The position numbers and the translations under genes are program-made. Positions 54,701 through 62,254 of a stretch of DNA of 64,000 bases are shown piece after piece. Under the pieces are notes generated by a model. It was not told the DNA's origin, searched no databases, and worked only from the letters and a program-made list of their open reading frames with translations. This stretch comes from JAXHUM01 sp034189325 (lineage in GTDB: Bacteria; Desulfobacterota; DSM-4660; Desulfatiglandales; Desulfatiglandaceae). Within the stretch, counting starts at the first letter, position 1; each line of letters opens with the position of its first letter. Location: contig JAXHUM010000007.1 of NCBI GenBank assembly GCA_034189325.1, forward strand, positions 34,448 through 98,447. Reading direction: 5' to 3'.

Positions 54701-55330
54701 ACGGCTATCAAAGAATATGAGGCATTGAAAGAACGCAATCAGTTTGTCCAGGGCCAGAGGGAAGACCTGATCAGCTCTATACAATCCCTGGAAATAGCGA
54801 TTAACAAGATCAACAAGACCTCTCTTGAAAGATTCAGAAAGACCTTTCACGAAGTCAACGAGCAACTAAAGAAAGTCTTCCCCATTCTGTTTAATGGTGG
54901 CATGGCAGGCCTGAAACTGACTGATGAAGCCCATCCTTTGGAGAGTGGCGTCCTGGTGGAGGTCCAGCCGCCGGGGAAAAAGCTCAGCCACATGGGGCTG
55001 CTCTCAGGCGGGGAAAAGGCCCTTGTTGCCATGTCCCTCCTTTTTGCCATCTATATGATCAAACCGAGCCCCTTTTGCCTCCTCGATGAAGTGGATGCCC
55101 CCCTTGACGAGGCGAATATCGATCGTTTTAACGACCTACTCAAAGAGATCAAGAGGGCCTCTCAGATCATCATGGTAACTCATAGCCGAAAGACCATGGA
55201 GATCGTCGATCGTCTTTACGGCATCACCATGGAAAGACCGGGAATATCCAAAAGCGTTTCCGTTGATCTCCAGGGGATCAGAACGCAGAGAAACGCCCTC
55301 ATGGAGAGTCCCCAGATGACCATGCATTAG
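51728..55330 (+). CDS. smc: SMC, chromosome segregation/condensin ATPase
   Basis: The 1200-residue SMC has an N-terminal ATPase (Walker A GPNGCGKSNVVDAIRW, residues 31-38), long coiled coils, a hinge near residues 500-650 (HILGTVADVIQVDPRYEQAV), and a C-terminal ATPase with signature LLSGGEKALVAMSLLFA and Walker B FCLLDEVDAPLDE. It forms a ring with ScpA/ScpB that compacts and aligns chromosomes. The ATG at 51728 gives the family start KIKKLSVLGFKSF and has GGAG 6 bases upstream. ftsY follows 77 bases later, the usual smc-ftsY arrangement. Confidence 0.97.
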   Translation: MKIKKLSVLGFKSFMERIEITFPLGISGIVGPNGCGKSNVVDAIRWCMGEQSPKQLRGRKMEDVIFNGSGDQKPFGMAEVSIVFENGDNSFPPPFAMDAELAITRRLYRSGESEYRINNVPCRLKDIQEIFMDTGLGNKAYSIIGQGKIGAIVEQRPEDTRVMLEEASGVTKYRKKVEASERKIELTRSNLQRVEDILGEVEKQMRSLKRQANKAKRYRAICEEIKHLELVFYSNSYHQFKGESGEKLKSSEALVEQEVAKNTECSSILARTETMNLELEERDEVLSGLQKNRFDLKEKVHRYETDIESLSTEMRMQQELDLRLHDEKEEIKERLISLEEERGALQNAVEEIEERSLKMEEEISLREKRMSTRREFVREIKEQYEDARKKLNAGENRAVGLNHESGYLNKMLHQITDSRSRLESEAASVKEKMESILQTSEVKNLARDALCERIEEIEASLEQQEMRFRELQSLKEGIETELKSAEADLNIHATRLAGLKALSDNFEGFKMGVRTIMKAQDLEPYQKGHILGTVADVIQVDPRYEQAVEAILSDKLQYIIVETQDDGKLAIEYLKKRERGRSSFVPLQDLPKGHHDTLQGSLTPLSDLVSVPEDYRPLLNALLGDTVLVDNLEQALSLWKSNGKNLCFITPEGDVVDQRGIISGGKLARSSSGLLTRKREMEELKQRRVDAQKRVDALNAKLENVVEELRVQDDALEALKEDKWSCQDKLNDLEKILFRLGQELEQLDNLSQKISGDLDRKAIEERKHSRELKRVEEVLEEHRENRQREEEYFARKEAELKESEEEFELFREELAKLKGDYRILQEEQRSLSREMEMKEDYAYDSQKRLEKIEEDTALSHKKRTDSETRSAILQEELKGLCQNLEQAEEAVNHANLERHAFQSTIKEEESKAETLKEQIDALKEEINLAKMEHSEIRFKMNGLIETVREKTGLELPVIYTQYMDDEFSNNEVEEKLAHQKDLKQRLGEVNLTAIKEYEALKERNQFVQGQREDLISSIQSLEIAINKINKTSLERFRKTFHEVNEQLKKVFPILFNGGMAGLKLTDEAHPLESGVLVEVQPPGKKLSHMGLLSGGEKALVAMSLLFAIYMIKPSPFCLLDEVDAPLDEANIDRFNDLLKEIKRASQIIMVTHSRKTMEIVDRLYGITMERPGISKSVSVDLQGIRTQRNALMESPQMTMH

Positions 55331-55407
55331 ACGCCATGGAAAGATCTTGAAAACCTCCTGATACTCCTTCCCGAGATCGGACTTTATGGCCTTAGGGATC
55401 CATCTTT

Positions 55408-56388
55408 ATGGTAAGATTTTTTAAGAAAAAGACTGAGGAGAAAAAACACTCGATCCAGCCCGATGAAGTAGAAAAAGGGCTGTTCCAACGGCTCCGTAAG
55501 GGGCTTTCCAAGACACGTTCAACCATCACGGGAAGGCTGGACCGACTTTTTTTGGGTAAAAAAGAGATTACCGAGGATCTGCTCGATGAACTGGAAGAGA
55601 TCCTCTTTACGTCGGATTTCGGTGTTCAGACGACACAGGAACTGATCCAATCCATTCAGGAAGGCGTGGCACGAAAGGAGTTAAAAGACCCTGAGAGACT
55701 AAAGGCACATCTAAAGGATCTGATCTCTTCCTTTCTCCATGTTCTCCCTGCCCCCCATTCCTTGCCCGGGCCCGGGGAACCCCTTGTGATCATGGTGATG
55801 GGTGTCAATGGGGTCGGAAAGACCACGACCATCGGCAAGGTGGCTCATATGTACAAGAGACAGGGAAACAAGGTCCTCTTGGTCGCTGCTGATACCTTCA
55901 GGGCCGCGGCTGTCGAGCAACTGAGCATATGGGCCGAGAGAGTCGGTGTAGACATCATCAAACAGGCAACCGGAGCGGATCCCTCGGCCGTTGTATTTGA
56001 TGCCATCGCTGCGGCCGTCTCGAGAAAAGCCGACGTTGTGTTGATCGATACGGCAGGCCGTCTCCACACCAAAGTCAATCTTATGGACGAACTCGAGAAG
56101 ATCCACCGGGTCACGGGGAAAAAGCTCCCCGGGGCCCCCCACGAGGTCTGGCTGGTCCTGGACGCCACAACCGGTCAGAATGCCCTCTCCCAGGCCGAGA
56201 TGTTCAACGAAGTCCTGGGCGTCACCGATATCGTCCTGACCAAGCTGGACGGCACGGCAAAAGGAGGCATTGTTGTGGGTATTTCACGGCAGTTGAAGAT
56301 ACCGATACGATTTATCGGTGTGGGTGAACAGATGGACGATCTGAGGCCCTTTGACGCGACCGAATTTGTCCAGGCCATCTTTGAATGA
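55408..56388 (+). CDS. ftsY: FtsY, SRP receptor GTPase
   Basis: FtsY (326 residues) docks SRP-ribosome complexes at the membrane. It has a short charged N-terminal part, the N domain (KKEITEDLLDELEEILFTSD), and the G domain with G1 GVNGVGKTTTIGK, AADTFRAAA, G3 DTAGRL, and TKLDGTAKGG. The acidic A domain is short compared with E. coli FtsY, as in many non-enterics. Confidence 0.96.
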   Translation: MVRFFKKKTEEKKHSIQPDEVEKGLFQRLRKGLSKTRSTITGRLDRLFLGKKEITEDLLDELEEILFTSDFGVQTTQELIQSIQEGVARKELKDPERLKAHLKDLISSFLHVLPAPHSLPGPGEPLVIMVMGVNGVGKTTTIGKVAHMYKRQGNKVLLVAADTFRAAAVEQLSIWAERVGVDIIKQATGADPSAVVFDAIAAAVSRKADVVLIDTAGRLHTKVNLMDELEKIHRVTGKKLPGAPHEVWLVLDATTGQNALSQAEMFNEVLGVTDIVLTKLDGTAKGGIVVGISRQLKIPIRFIGVGEQMDDLRPFDATEFVQAIFE

Positions 56389-56428
56389 AGACTCCCGGGC
56401 ATCGGAACAGACACTCTCAAGCAAAATC

Positions 56429-57334
56429 CTACAAACCCCTCATCCACTCCGGTTTGAGCTCTATTTCACCCTTCAGGGCCTTGTCGATCATTTTCAGGGC
56501 CCCCTCTTTTCCCTTTGGAAGCCGGGCCTTTATCGGCAGGTAATTGGATGCATGGTTTGAGAAAAAGAGGCCCCGGCTCAGGTCCGTGTGGGCGATCATT
56601 TCTCTCAATTCGAGCAACATCCCCCTTTCCGTGGGCAAGTGGAAGGTCCCCCTTTTGAGATCCTCATAGAGGGGAGTCCCCGGGATCAACATAACCGTCA
56701 GGGCGCCCACATAGTTGGGATCCATGGCGCTGAGCAGTTCCCCGGTGGCCCTCGCGTGCCGGAGGGACCCCTCTTTCCCGGCAATGCCGAGAAGGACGGT
56801 GACGGAGAGCTTAAAGCCGGCCTCTTTGGCCTTTCGTCCCACATCTACGAGTTCCTGGGCCGTGGTCCCTTTGTGAACCTTTTGAAGTGTCTCGTCATCA
56901 CCCGTTTCCACACCGAGGTATAGGATCCCAAGGCCACGGGACTTGAGTTCTTTGAGCTCTTCCAGGGACTTCATCCGCAAGCTCTTTGCGTTGGCATATG
57001 TCCCCACCCTCTTGACCCAGGGAAGATGCTCCTGTATCCGGTCAAGTATCCACACCAGTCGTTTCTGGGGGATAATCAGGGAATCTCCGTCCATGAGAAA
57101 CAGCCGATCCTGGCGTTTCATATATTTTGAGGCAAAGAGTATATCGCTGAGGATAACGTCATTGTCCTTAATGGCGAATCTCTTGTGTCTTTCCCCCTTA
57201 TAGGCCCCGCAAAAAGTGCATTTATTGTGGGAGCATCCAAGAGTGACCTGAAGCAGGATACTGTAAGCCTCACTGGGAGGCCTGATGCACTCCCCTTCGT
57301 AATGCATTCCTTCGTTGGATATAGCCGGTTCCAT
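56429..57334 (-). CDS. radical SAM protein with CX4CX2C cluster motif
   Basis: The 301-residue protein has a radical SAM core with LGCSHNKCTFCGAYKG: the three cysteines are spaced CX4CX2C rather than the common CX3CX2C. Other features are YLGVETGDDETLQKVHKG (SAM-binding GVETG) and LIPGTPLYEDL. The group resembles Elp3/HemN-like radical SAM proteins of unknown function. It is convergent with ftsY with a 40-base gap. Function not assigned. Confidence 0.8.
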   Translation of the reverse strand: MEPAISNEGMHYEGECIRPPSEAYSILLQVTLGCSHNKCTFCGAYKGERHKRFAIKDNDVILSDILFASKYMKRQDRLFLMDGDSLIIPQKRLVWILDRIQEHLPWVKRVGTYANAKSLRMKSLEELKELKSRGLGILYLGVETGDDETLQKVHKGTTAQELVDVGRKAKEAGFKLSVTVLLGIAGKEGSLRHARATGELLSAMDPNYVGALTVMLIPGTPLYEDLKRGTFHLPTERGMLLELREMIAHTDLSRGLFFSNHASNYLPIKARLPKGKEGALKMIDKALKGEIELKPEWMRGL

Positions 57335-57483
57335 ACTCTCTCTTTCTCCTTTAGAACTTTCTTTTTGTTGAGGGCATTCTTGTGCTGTTCAGGCTCTCTC
57401 CCTCAAAGTCTCCTAGGTGGAAATATGACACAACCATTGGGCAAAGTCCATACCTGGAAGGACGCGGGCAAGAACGGAGATCT
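57335..57483. other. intergenic region before the first RAYT relic
   Basis: No intact gene. From here rightwards the sequence contains mostly relics and small genes. Confidence 0.4.
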
Positions 57484-57620
57484 ATGAGAAACCCAGATGT
57501 GGGGAGTCTTCTCTGGTATCGGGCGATTCGCGAGGTGGGAAGGAATGGTACCGATTTAGGCGAAGCATTTGGGGTTGGGCCGACCAGGCTTTGTACATTC
57601 GGGTAATAAGGGAGAAAGGA
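57484..57620 (+). pseudogene. relic of a RAYT (Y1 transposase) C-terminal helix-turn-helix
   Basis: The plus-strand frame reads VGSLLWYRAIREVGRNGTDL and then continues, with a frameshift, into SGNKGER-like sequence. This matches the C-terminal HTH of REP-associated tyrosine transposases, where RSLLCYWAVRELG is typical. The upstream catalytic part is absent. The other relic at 60600-61049 has an intact copy of the same segment, and the base-level resemblance (GGAGTCTTCT start, then codon-by-codon similarity) supports the call. Confidence 0.45.
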
Positions 57621-57663
57621 CTGAAGAAGATCTCGTTTTTCTTCCCCGATTTCACTTTTTCAC

Positions 57664-58681
57664 TCATTGCTGAGGCCAGTGGTCCGGTTTTAGGTGAAGG
57701 AGAAAATCCTCAACCGGCCAACAGTGAATTCCATCAACCATTAGTTTTTCTGTTCCTCGATATAAAAAGATGGCGATGGATTCCGGATAGTCGCTGACAA
57801 ACGTTTTAAGCGAATAGAGGTTTTTGGGATGGATCTGTTTTGCGTTCTTGACTTCTATAGCATAGAAGTGATGATCTCCATACAATATAAAATCAACCTC
57901 AGATCCCCCCGGGTCCGCCAATAATAGCAATCCACTTCACTAACCGAGTAATCGCACCAGGCTTTAAGATGCTGGAAAACCAAACCTTCCAGGGCCATTC
58001 CCCCAACTTGATCGGGGCTGTCAAGCAGCCCTTTAGGGCGTAAATGATTGTAAACACCAGCATCAAATAAATAAAATTTCGGCTGTGCCGTCATTGCCCG
58101 TCTCGCGCGTTTTGTAAAAACGGGAAGTCTGTATCCCAATAACAGGTCTTCAATAATCGATAGATAGTTCGCGACAATTTTCCGGGAAACCCGGCATTCT
58201 CTAGCGATATTACTGAGATTTAAAATACTGCCGTGAGAGAAGCTAATGGCTTCCAGAAAACGGGCAAAGGCGCCGATTTCTCTAACCAGCCCCTCATCTT
58301 CAACTTCTTCTTTCAGATATAGGGTGATGTAGGTTGCCAATGTCCTGTCAGGTTCATTTCCCGATACAATTAAAGGAATCGTGCCGTTTCTGAGTGCCCC
58401 GTCAAGTGAAAAGTCAGCGCCCAATTCAGCCGCCATCAATGGATGAAAGTGAGTTAGGAGGGCACGGCCCGCTAACAGGTTCACCCCGCCACGGCGCAGT
58501 TTGCGGGCACTGGACCCAGTAGGATAAATCGATGTGTCTTGGATTCCTCAATCAAACTGTGGATACTGTTCAGCAGCGCCGGCGCCTTTTGGACTTCGTC
58601 AATAATGACTTTACCTAAGACCTTGTAGCCAAAAAGACGTTGCCATCTTTTCTGTGCACTCAGAGAGAACTTGAATGCCAT
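57664..58681 (-). pseudogene. decayed AAA ATPase with DUF4143 domain
   Basis: Three minus-strand frames together give the second half of a DUF4143-type ATPase: VIIDEVQKAPALLNSIH and FILLG, then NLLAGRALLTHFHPLMAAELG, DUF4143 (YLSIIEDLLLGYRLPVFTKR), and EVDFILYGDHHFYAIEVKN. Frame 1 to 2 breaks near 58500, where a single missing base after GGT turns LGSSARKLRRGG into a stop. Frame 2 to 3 breaks at a run of six G (57905-57910), where seven would keep the frame. The P-loop N-terminus is missing. Both breaks are single bases; the second could be a sequencing error, but the missing N-terminus argues for real decay. Confidence 0.8.
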
Positions 58682-58986
58682 CGTAACAACAGTCTTAGAA
58701 AAGAAGTCATCTCTATTATCCTTATTTGGCCAGTTGTTTTGGAACCACGTCCCCCTTTACTCGATATTGTTGATTGTGCAGCAAAGACCAAGAGTAGACT
58801 TGCCCCCTCCAACCGAGGGGCTGAAAAATTAATGCGATTTTTTTAATTTTTTCCCAATGAAATTGTAACCTTTATTTTATTTGGTCGTTTACTTGTCGTT
58901 TATCTAATAATTAAACAAGGAAAGGAGGGATGAATAAAAGCTGACCGAAGAAAAACAGAACAATCTATAATTAATGGAGGAAAGCA
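58682..58986. other. AT-rich region upstream of a small exported protein
   Basis: About 305 bases with no supported gene. The right part is AT-rich and should hold the promoter of the next gene; GGAGG at 58976 is its ribosome-binding site. Confidence 0.45.
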
Positions 58987-59307
58987 ATGAAAAGCACTAT
59001 CAACAAAATGTTCGTAATTTTAGCAATTGTAATGAGTCTTATTACCGTACAGATTGCCTGTGCAGAGACAGTGACAGGGATAATTGATTCAGTTTCAGTT
59101 CGTCCACCTATGTTAGTCATTGGCGAGACTGAAGTTTCAGGTGTGCGTTACAACTACCTATGTAACCAATATAATATCTGTCTCGAACAGGGCGATCTCG
59201 TGAGCGTTGAGTATTATGAATATGAATGTTCTGACGGTACAACCATAAACAAGGCCTGTAGAATAACCGTGGATGATGCCACGATTGTCCTGCGCGAGTG
59301 CCAGTAA
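58987..59307 (+). CDS. small exported protein of unknown function
   Basis: The 106-residue protein begins with a signal peptide (about 1-26, FVILAIVMSLITVQIACA then ETV). The mature part is about 80 residues of predicted beta structure (VTGIIDSVSVRPPMLVIGET, GDLVSVEYYEYEC) with four cysteines (CNQYNIC, ECSDG, RECQ among them) that could form disulfides. The fold may be OB-like, but I recognise no family. GGAGG precedes the ATG at 6 bases, and a terminator follows at 59494. A real, independently expressed gene. Confidence 0.7.
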   Translation: MKSTINKMFVILAIVMSLITVQIACAETVTGIIDSVSVRPPMLVIGETEVSGVRYNYLCNQYNICLEQGDLVSVEYYEYECSDGTTINKACRITVDDATIVLRECQ

Positions 59308-60015
59308 TCTTATTGACAGTATGATGCAGAGGACCGGTAATAAACCATGGGAGGCTATAGGAAGCAAGGCCTCAAGACCGTTTTAGCCTTGAATCTCAAT
59401 TCACCAAGGGCGCTTCAAGAATTGAGAACAGCATAAACCGTGCAAAAATTGCCAACCATCAATTCAATCACTCCTTACTGGCTCTATATTTGGGTCTCCC
59501 GGTTTTGCCGGGGGACTCTTTTTTGGCATAGGGAAGGCAGACGAACACGTCCTCACCTTTCCCCTTATGTCAAGAGTAGATATACTTAATCAACCTATGA
59601 ACCTATTTATTCACACCCTCTTCAACTTTTCAATTATCCTCAGATTCCTCCATTTCTTTTTGGACGAGATTTTCAACTTCCTGCTTGGTTTCAGTGTACG
59701 AGAATTCAATTTGTCGTTGTCTGGGTTTGTTTGCTCGTTCCAGCAACTCAAAAGTCTGTCTGCTTGTGCTGATTCCAACGAGAATTCCTATTTATGATAT
59801 CGAAGAGAAAGGGTATTAGAAAAGTCGAAGAGAGTAGAAGGATGGCATCTTAAATATTCAATATTGACTTCTTTTTTTTCAGCTTGCCTTTTTGTTTTTC
59901 GTTATTTTTTTCAATACGATGATAGACCAGCGTGATTGTCGCACCGGCTCTTTTTGCGCCTTATATTTACAGCGCACAGTAAAGGGACGTTCGTGCAGAA
60001 CGCGCACAAAACAGA
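59308..60015. other. gene-poor region with a terminator and a possible gene fragment
   Basis: Besides the terminator near 59494, the minus strand at 59630-59791 is open for 53 codons with protein-like composition (TFELLERANKPRQRQIEFSY, then ETKQEVENLVQKEMEE) but has no ATG and is preceded by a stop. It may be the tail of a lost gene. The opposite plus-strand frame 59567-59797 is probably a shadow. The rest is AT-rich with nothing recognisable. Confidence 0.4.
59494..59526 (+). terminator. Rho-independent terminator
   Basis: GTCTCCCGG and CCGGGGGAC form a strong stem around a short TTTTG loop, followed by TCTTTTTT. It ends the transcript of the small exported protein gene about 190 bases upstream. 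Confidence 0.7.
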
Positions 60016-60531
60016 TTATTCTCCCTTCCACAATCTTTCGGATTGTTTATCCCGTTTATCTTTTGTACGTGCTATTAAAAACAAAACATCGGAGAGTCGG
60101 TTCAAAAACGGCAGAATGTTATCATTGGCCAACTGCAAAGATCTAACCTGACGTTCTGCGGTTCGCACCAGGGATCTGGCAAACTGGATGTGGGCGGAAA
60201 GCATCCCGGAACCGGACAAAATAAAGTTGCTCAAAGGGGGAAGATGTGTTTCAAGCTCTTGAATCATTTCCTCTAGTGCAAGAACCCGCGATTTTTCAAA
60301 CGCAACCCCGGCGTTTCCCAAAACAGAGTTGATCCGGCATAAATTGCGCTGAATCGCGTCGATCATGGTTCTCAAATCCTCATCCGTAAGCATGGCGTAA
60401 ATGAGGCCCAGAAAAGAATTCGCTTCGTCCATTGCACCGATAGCGTTTACCAGAGAACTGTCTTTACTCAATTTCTTTCCGTCCGCCAGCAGGGTGCCGC
60501 CTGTGTCCGTATAGCGGTCGTAAGTTTTCAT
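60016..60531 (-). CDS. PduO-type ATP:cob(I)alamin adenosyltransferase
   Basis: The 171-residue protein makes adenosylcobalamin. It has the ATP-binding start YTDTGGTLLADGKKLSKDS, MDEANSFLG, and the catalytic helix SLVRTAERQVRSL (family consensus with Arg-Glu-Arg), and ends with NRLSDVLFLIAR. The N-terminal GGTLLADG replaces the usual GDKGXTSL and may alter nucleotide binding. It lies alone next to the relic/cassette region; AdoCbl-dependent enzymes are not in the window. Confidence 0.85.
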   Translation of the reverse strand: MKTYDRYTDTGGTLLADGKKLSKDSSLVNAIGAMDEANSFLGLIYAMLTDEDLRTMIDAIQRNLCRINSVLGNAGVAFEKSRVLALEEMIQELETHLPPLSNFILSGSGMLSAHIQFARSLVRTAERQVRSLQLANDNILPFLNRLSDVLFLIARTKDKRDKQSERLWKGE

Positions 60532-60599
60532 GGGATTTTCCTTTCCCTTCGACAGGTTGAATTATAAAGTAAAGGGGGACGAAACTGAATTTCACTCCA

Positions 60600-61049
60600 T
60601 CAGCTAATAAGCTGATATTTGTTATCGCGGGCAATGGTTTCTCCCCTCTCGACAGTGTAACCAATCCCAGGGATACTCATTTCTAACTCTCGCGCCAAAT
60701 CTGCCAGCGACATACCCAGCTCTCTAACAGCCCAAAAGCAAAGAAGACTCCTCCTATCCTGACCACTAAAACGTACATTCTTTAAAGCCTCCTATATTAG
60801 TGTCGATAGAGGTGTATCCCCGGTTCGGAATAGAAAATGGGCATGATTGGATAAAAGCGCCCATGCATGGCAGGTTATCTTTGTTTCAGGTAACAGGGTC
60901 CCCAGGCGGTCAAGAAAATTATCCTTGTCCTTATTGTCCTTAAATATTTTTCGGCGTTCTATCCCACGGATGATAACATGGTGCAGAACACCGGGGGCAT
61001 CGAGGCGGGCTAATCTTGGCATAAATGAACTTTTTCTCTCTCTAATCAC
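60600..61049 (-). pseudogene. internally deleted RAYT (REP-associated Y1 transposase)
   Basis: The minus-strand frame begins MPRLARLDAPGVLHHVIIRG, ERRKIF and CHAWALLSNHAHFLFRTGDT: the start of a Y1/IS200-like RAYT with the HUH motif in NHAHFLF. After LSTLI a TAG stop follows, then the same frame continues with RRSLLCFWAVRELGMSLADL and GYTVERGETIARDN, the C-terminal HTH. About 200 middle residues, including the catalytic tyrosine, are missing, so the gene is a relic. It lies between the adenosyltransferase and the first attC-like site. Confidence 0.75.
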
Positions 61050-61146
61050 TTGTCATTTTAGTTTCTTAAGGGCGTCCCTCTTTTCATCCTGGGTATCTCC
61101 CTCCTTATCCTAACTTCAAAGACACCCTGAAACTACCAGCCTTTTC

Positions 61147-61227
61147 CCCTATTCATTGCGGCTTCTTGAACCAAGGATTAGTTACGAGCTCTCGTCCCTC
61201 AACTCGGAACTAATCCTTTATTTGTTA
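61147..61227 (-). repeat. 81-bp direct repeat, copy A (contains attC-4)
   Basis: These 81 bases are identical to 63312-63392. The repeat comprises an attC-like palindrome plus the first 18 or so bases of the adjoining cassette, so two cassettes share their start as well as their neighbour's recombination site. Confidence 0.85.
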
Positions 61228-61230
61228 GGC
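61165..61230 (-). other. attC-like site 4
   Basis: On the minus strand the site runs from GCCTAAC (61230) to GTTCAAG (61165). Inside are AAGGATTAGTT and AACTAATCCTT, a perfect 11-bp stem, with CGAG/CTCG within. It begins 40 bases after the stop of the lipoprotein gene. The AAC/GTT boundary boxes match attC logic; the right box matches the consensus poorly. Confidence 0.6.
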
Positions 61231-61270
61231 TATGACGTTCATCATCAACAAGCCCTAAATAAAACTGAAT

Positions 61271-62155
61271 CTAATGTCCTTCGGTTATTGGTTTAGCACA
61301 AGCTTTACAACCCACTGTATATCGACCTTGGGTTAGTATAAAGTCTTCCTTGGGTGGAGTGTCTACTTTCTGTACCGCTTCTGATATAGGGCCAAACGAA
61401 CGTGTAGCCTCATATGAGCCGGCTATTGCTTCTATGTAGTCCCCAACCTTGACGTCTAAACCTGATGGGATACGTACTTTCCAAATTGCCCGGGAATCCA
61501 CTCCGGGAGAACATTCGCCAATGACAATGCGGCCCTGTTCAAGTTCTTTGTCTCCGATTTGATCGTTTCGTAATCCCTCGGCTTTAGCAAAATCGTAGTC
61601 CCAGTATTCAGCCGTAGAATAAACCTCAACCAGCATCACTCCACTCGGAGAAACCTGCCCACATCTGAACTCTTTACCAGAAACTGAATATTTATAAGGA
61701 AAATAATCAGCTTTATTTGCGCTGTGTTTTTTGATATAGCGTCCGAAAAAACGCGCATACGGAAAATGCGTCCCGTCTGCTTCTTCTGCCTTTACCTGGA
61801 TAATATCACCTACCTCTACGCTTACCCCTTCCGGTATAAAAGAAAAACCGTGTCGCCTACCAGTGCCCGGGTTATGTATTTCTTTCTCATCGTAGCAACC
61901 CGATATTACAAGTCTACCTGACTTTACGTCTTCCCTCGTTACACCAAGCTTCAACGCAAGCGATAGGCCAGGGTCAGACTGAAGGTGCTGGCGTTGGGTT
62001 GGGATTCGCGTTACAACCATGACAAAACGATCACCTCGCGACGGCATGATCGCGCAGGATGACAAAAAAGATATCAGCAAGATGCCAGCGAGAACGCTAA
62101 TCAATTTATTGCAAGGCACAAGCGAATTTTCCAAAAAGCCACGTATATTATTCAT
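61271..62155 (-). CDS. cassette lipoprotein with duplicated domain
   Basis: The 294-residue protein starts with a signal peptide and lipobox (LLISFLSSCAIMPS), so it is a lipoprotein. The body contains two copies of a roughly 80-residue unit: SGRLVISGCYDEKE, then FSFIPEGVSVEVGDIIQVKA; and QGRIVIGECSPGVD, then WKVRIPSGLDVKVGDYIEAI. The pattern suggests a small beta domain, perhaps OB- or SH3-like, duplicated. It starts only 8 bases after the cassette boundary TTAGGC, leaving no room for its own promoter and hardly any for a ribosome-binding site. Function unknown. Confidence 0.75.
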   Translation of the reverse strand: MNNIRGFLENSLVPCNKLISVLAGILLISFLSSCAIMPSRGDRFVMVVTRIPTQRQHLQSDPGLSLALKLGVTREDVKSGRLVISGCYDEKEIHNPGTGRRHGFSFIPEGVSVEVGDIIQVKAEEADGTHFPYARFFGRYIKKHSANKADYFPYKYSVSGKEFRCGQVSPSGVMLVEVYSTAEYWDYDFAKAEGLRNDQIGDKELEQGRIVIGECSPGVDSRAIWKVRIPSGLDVKVGDYIEAIAGSYEATRSFGPISEAVQKVDTPPKEDFILTQGRYTVGCKACAKPITEGH

Positions 62156-62162
62156 TCCGGAT

Positions 62163-62229
62163 GCCTAACGCATTGCGCACCAGAGAGGGCCGCTTTTTGG
62201 CCCGAATCTGGTGGAGCAACTGGTTATAA
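62163..62229 (-). other. attC-like site 3
   Basis: On the minus strand it runs from TTATAAC to GTTAGGC. The arms CAGTTGCTCCACCAGA and TCTGGTGCGCAATGC pair with one extra, extrahelical base in one arm, as in real attC hairpins, and GGGCC/GGCCC pair inside. It lies 25 bases after the DUF3089 stop. The best attC match in the array. Confidence 0.75.
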
Positions 62230-62254
62230 TAATTCTTTTTATCAGCAAACTCAT

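Noticed and set aside
59567..59797. 76-codon plus-strand frame
   Set aside because: It has no recognisable features and lies opposite a more protein-like minus-strand fragment; no ribosome-binding site.
60600..60630. Possible fifth attC site (CGATAAC with a TATCAGC/GCTGATA stem)
   Set aside because: The stem is short and the second boundary box is missing; the palindrome lies within the RAYT relic's C-terminal codons.
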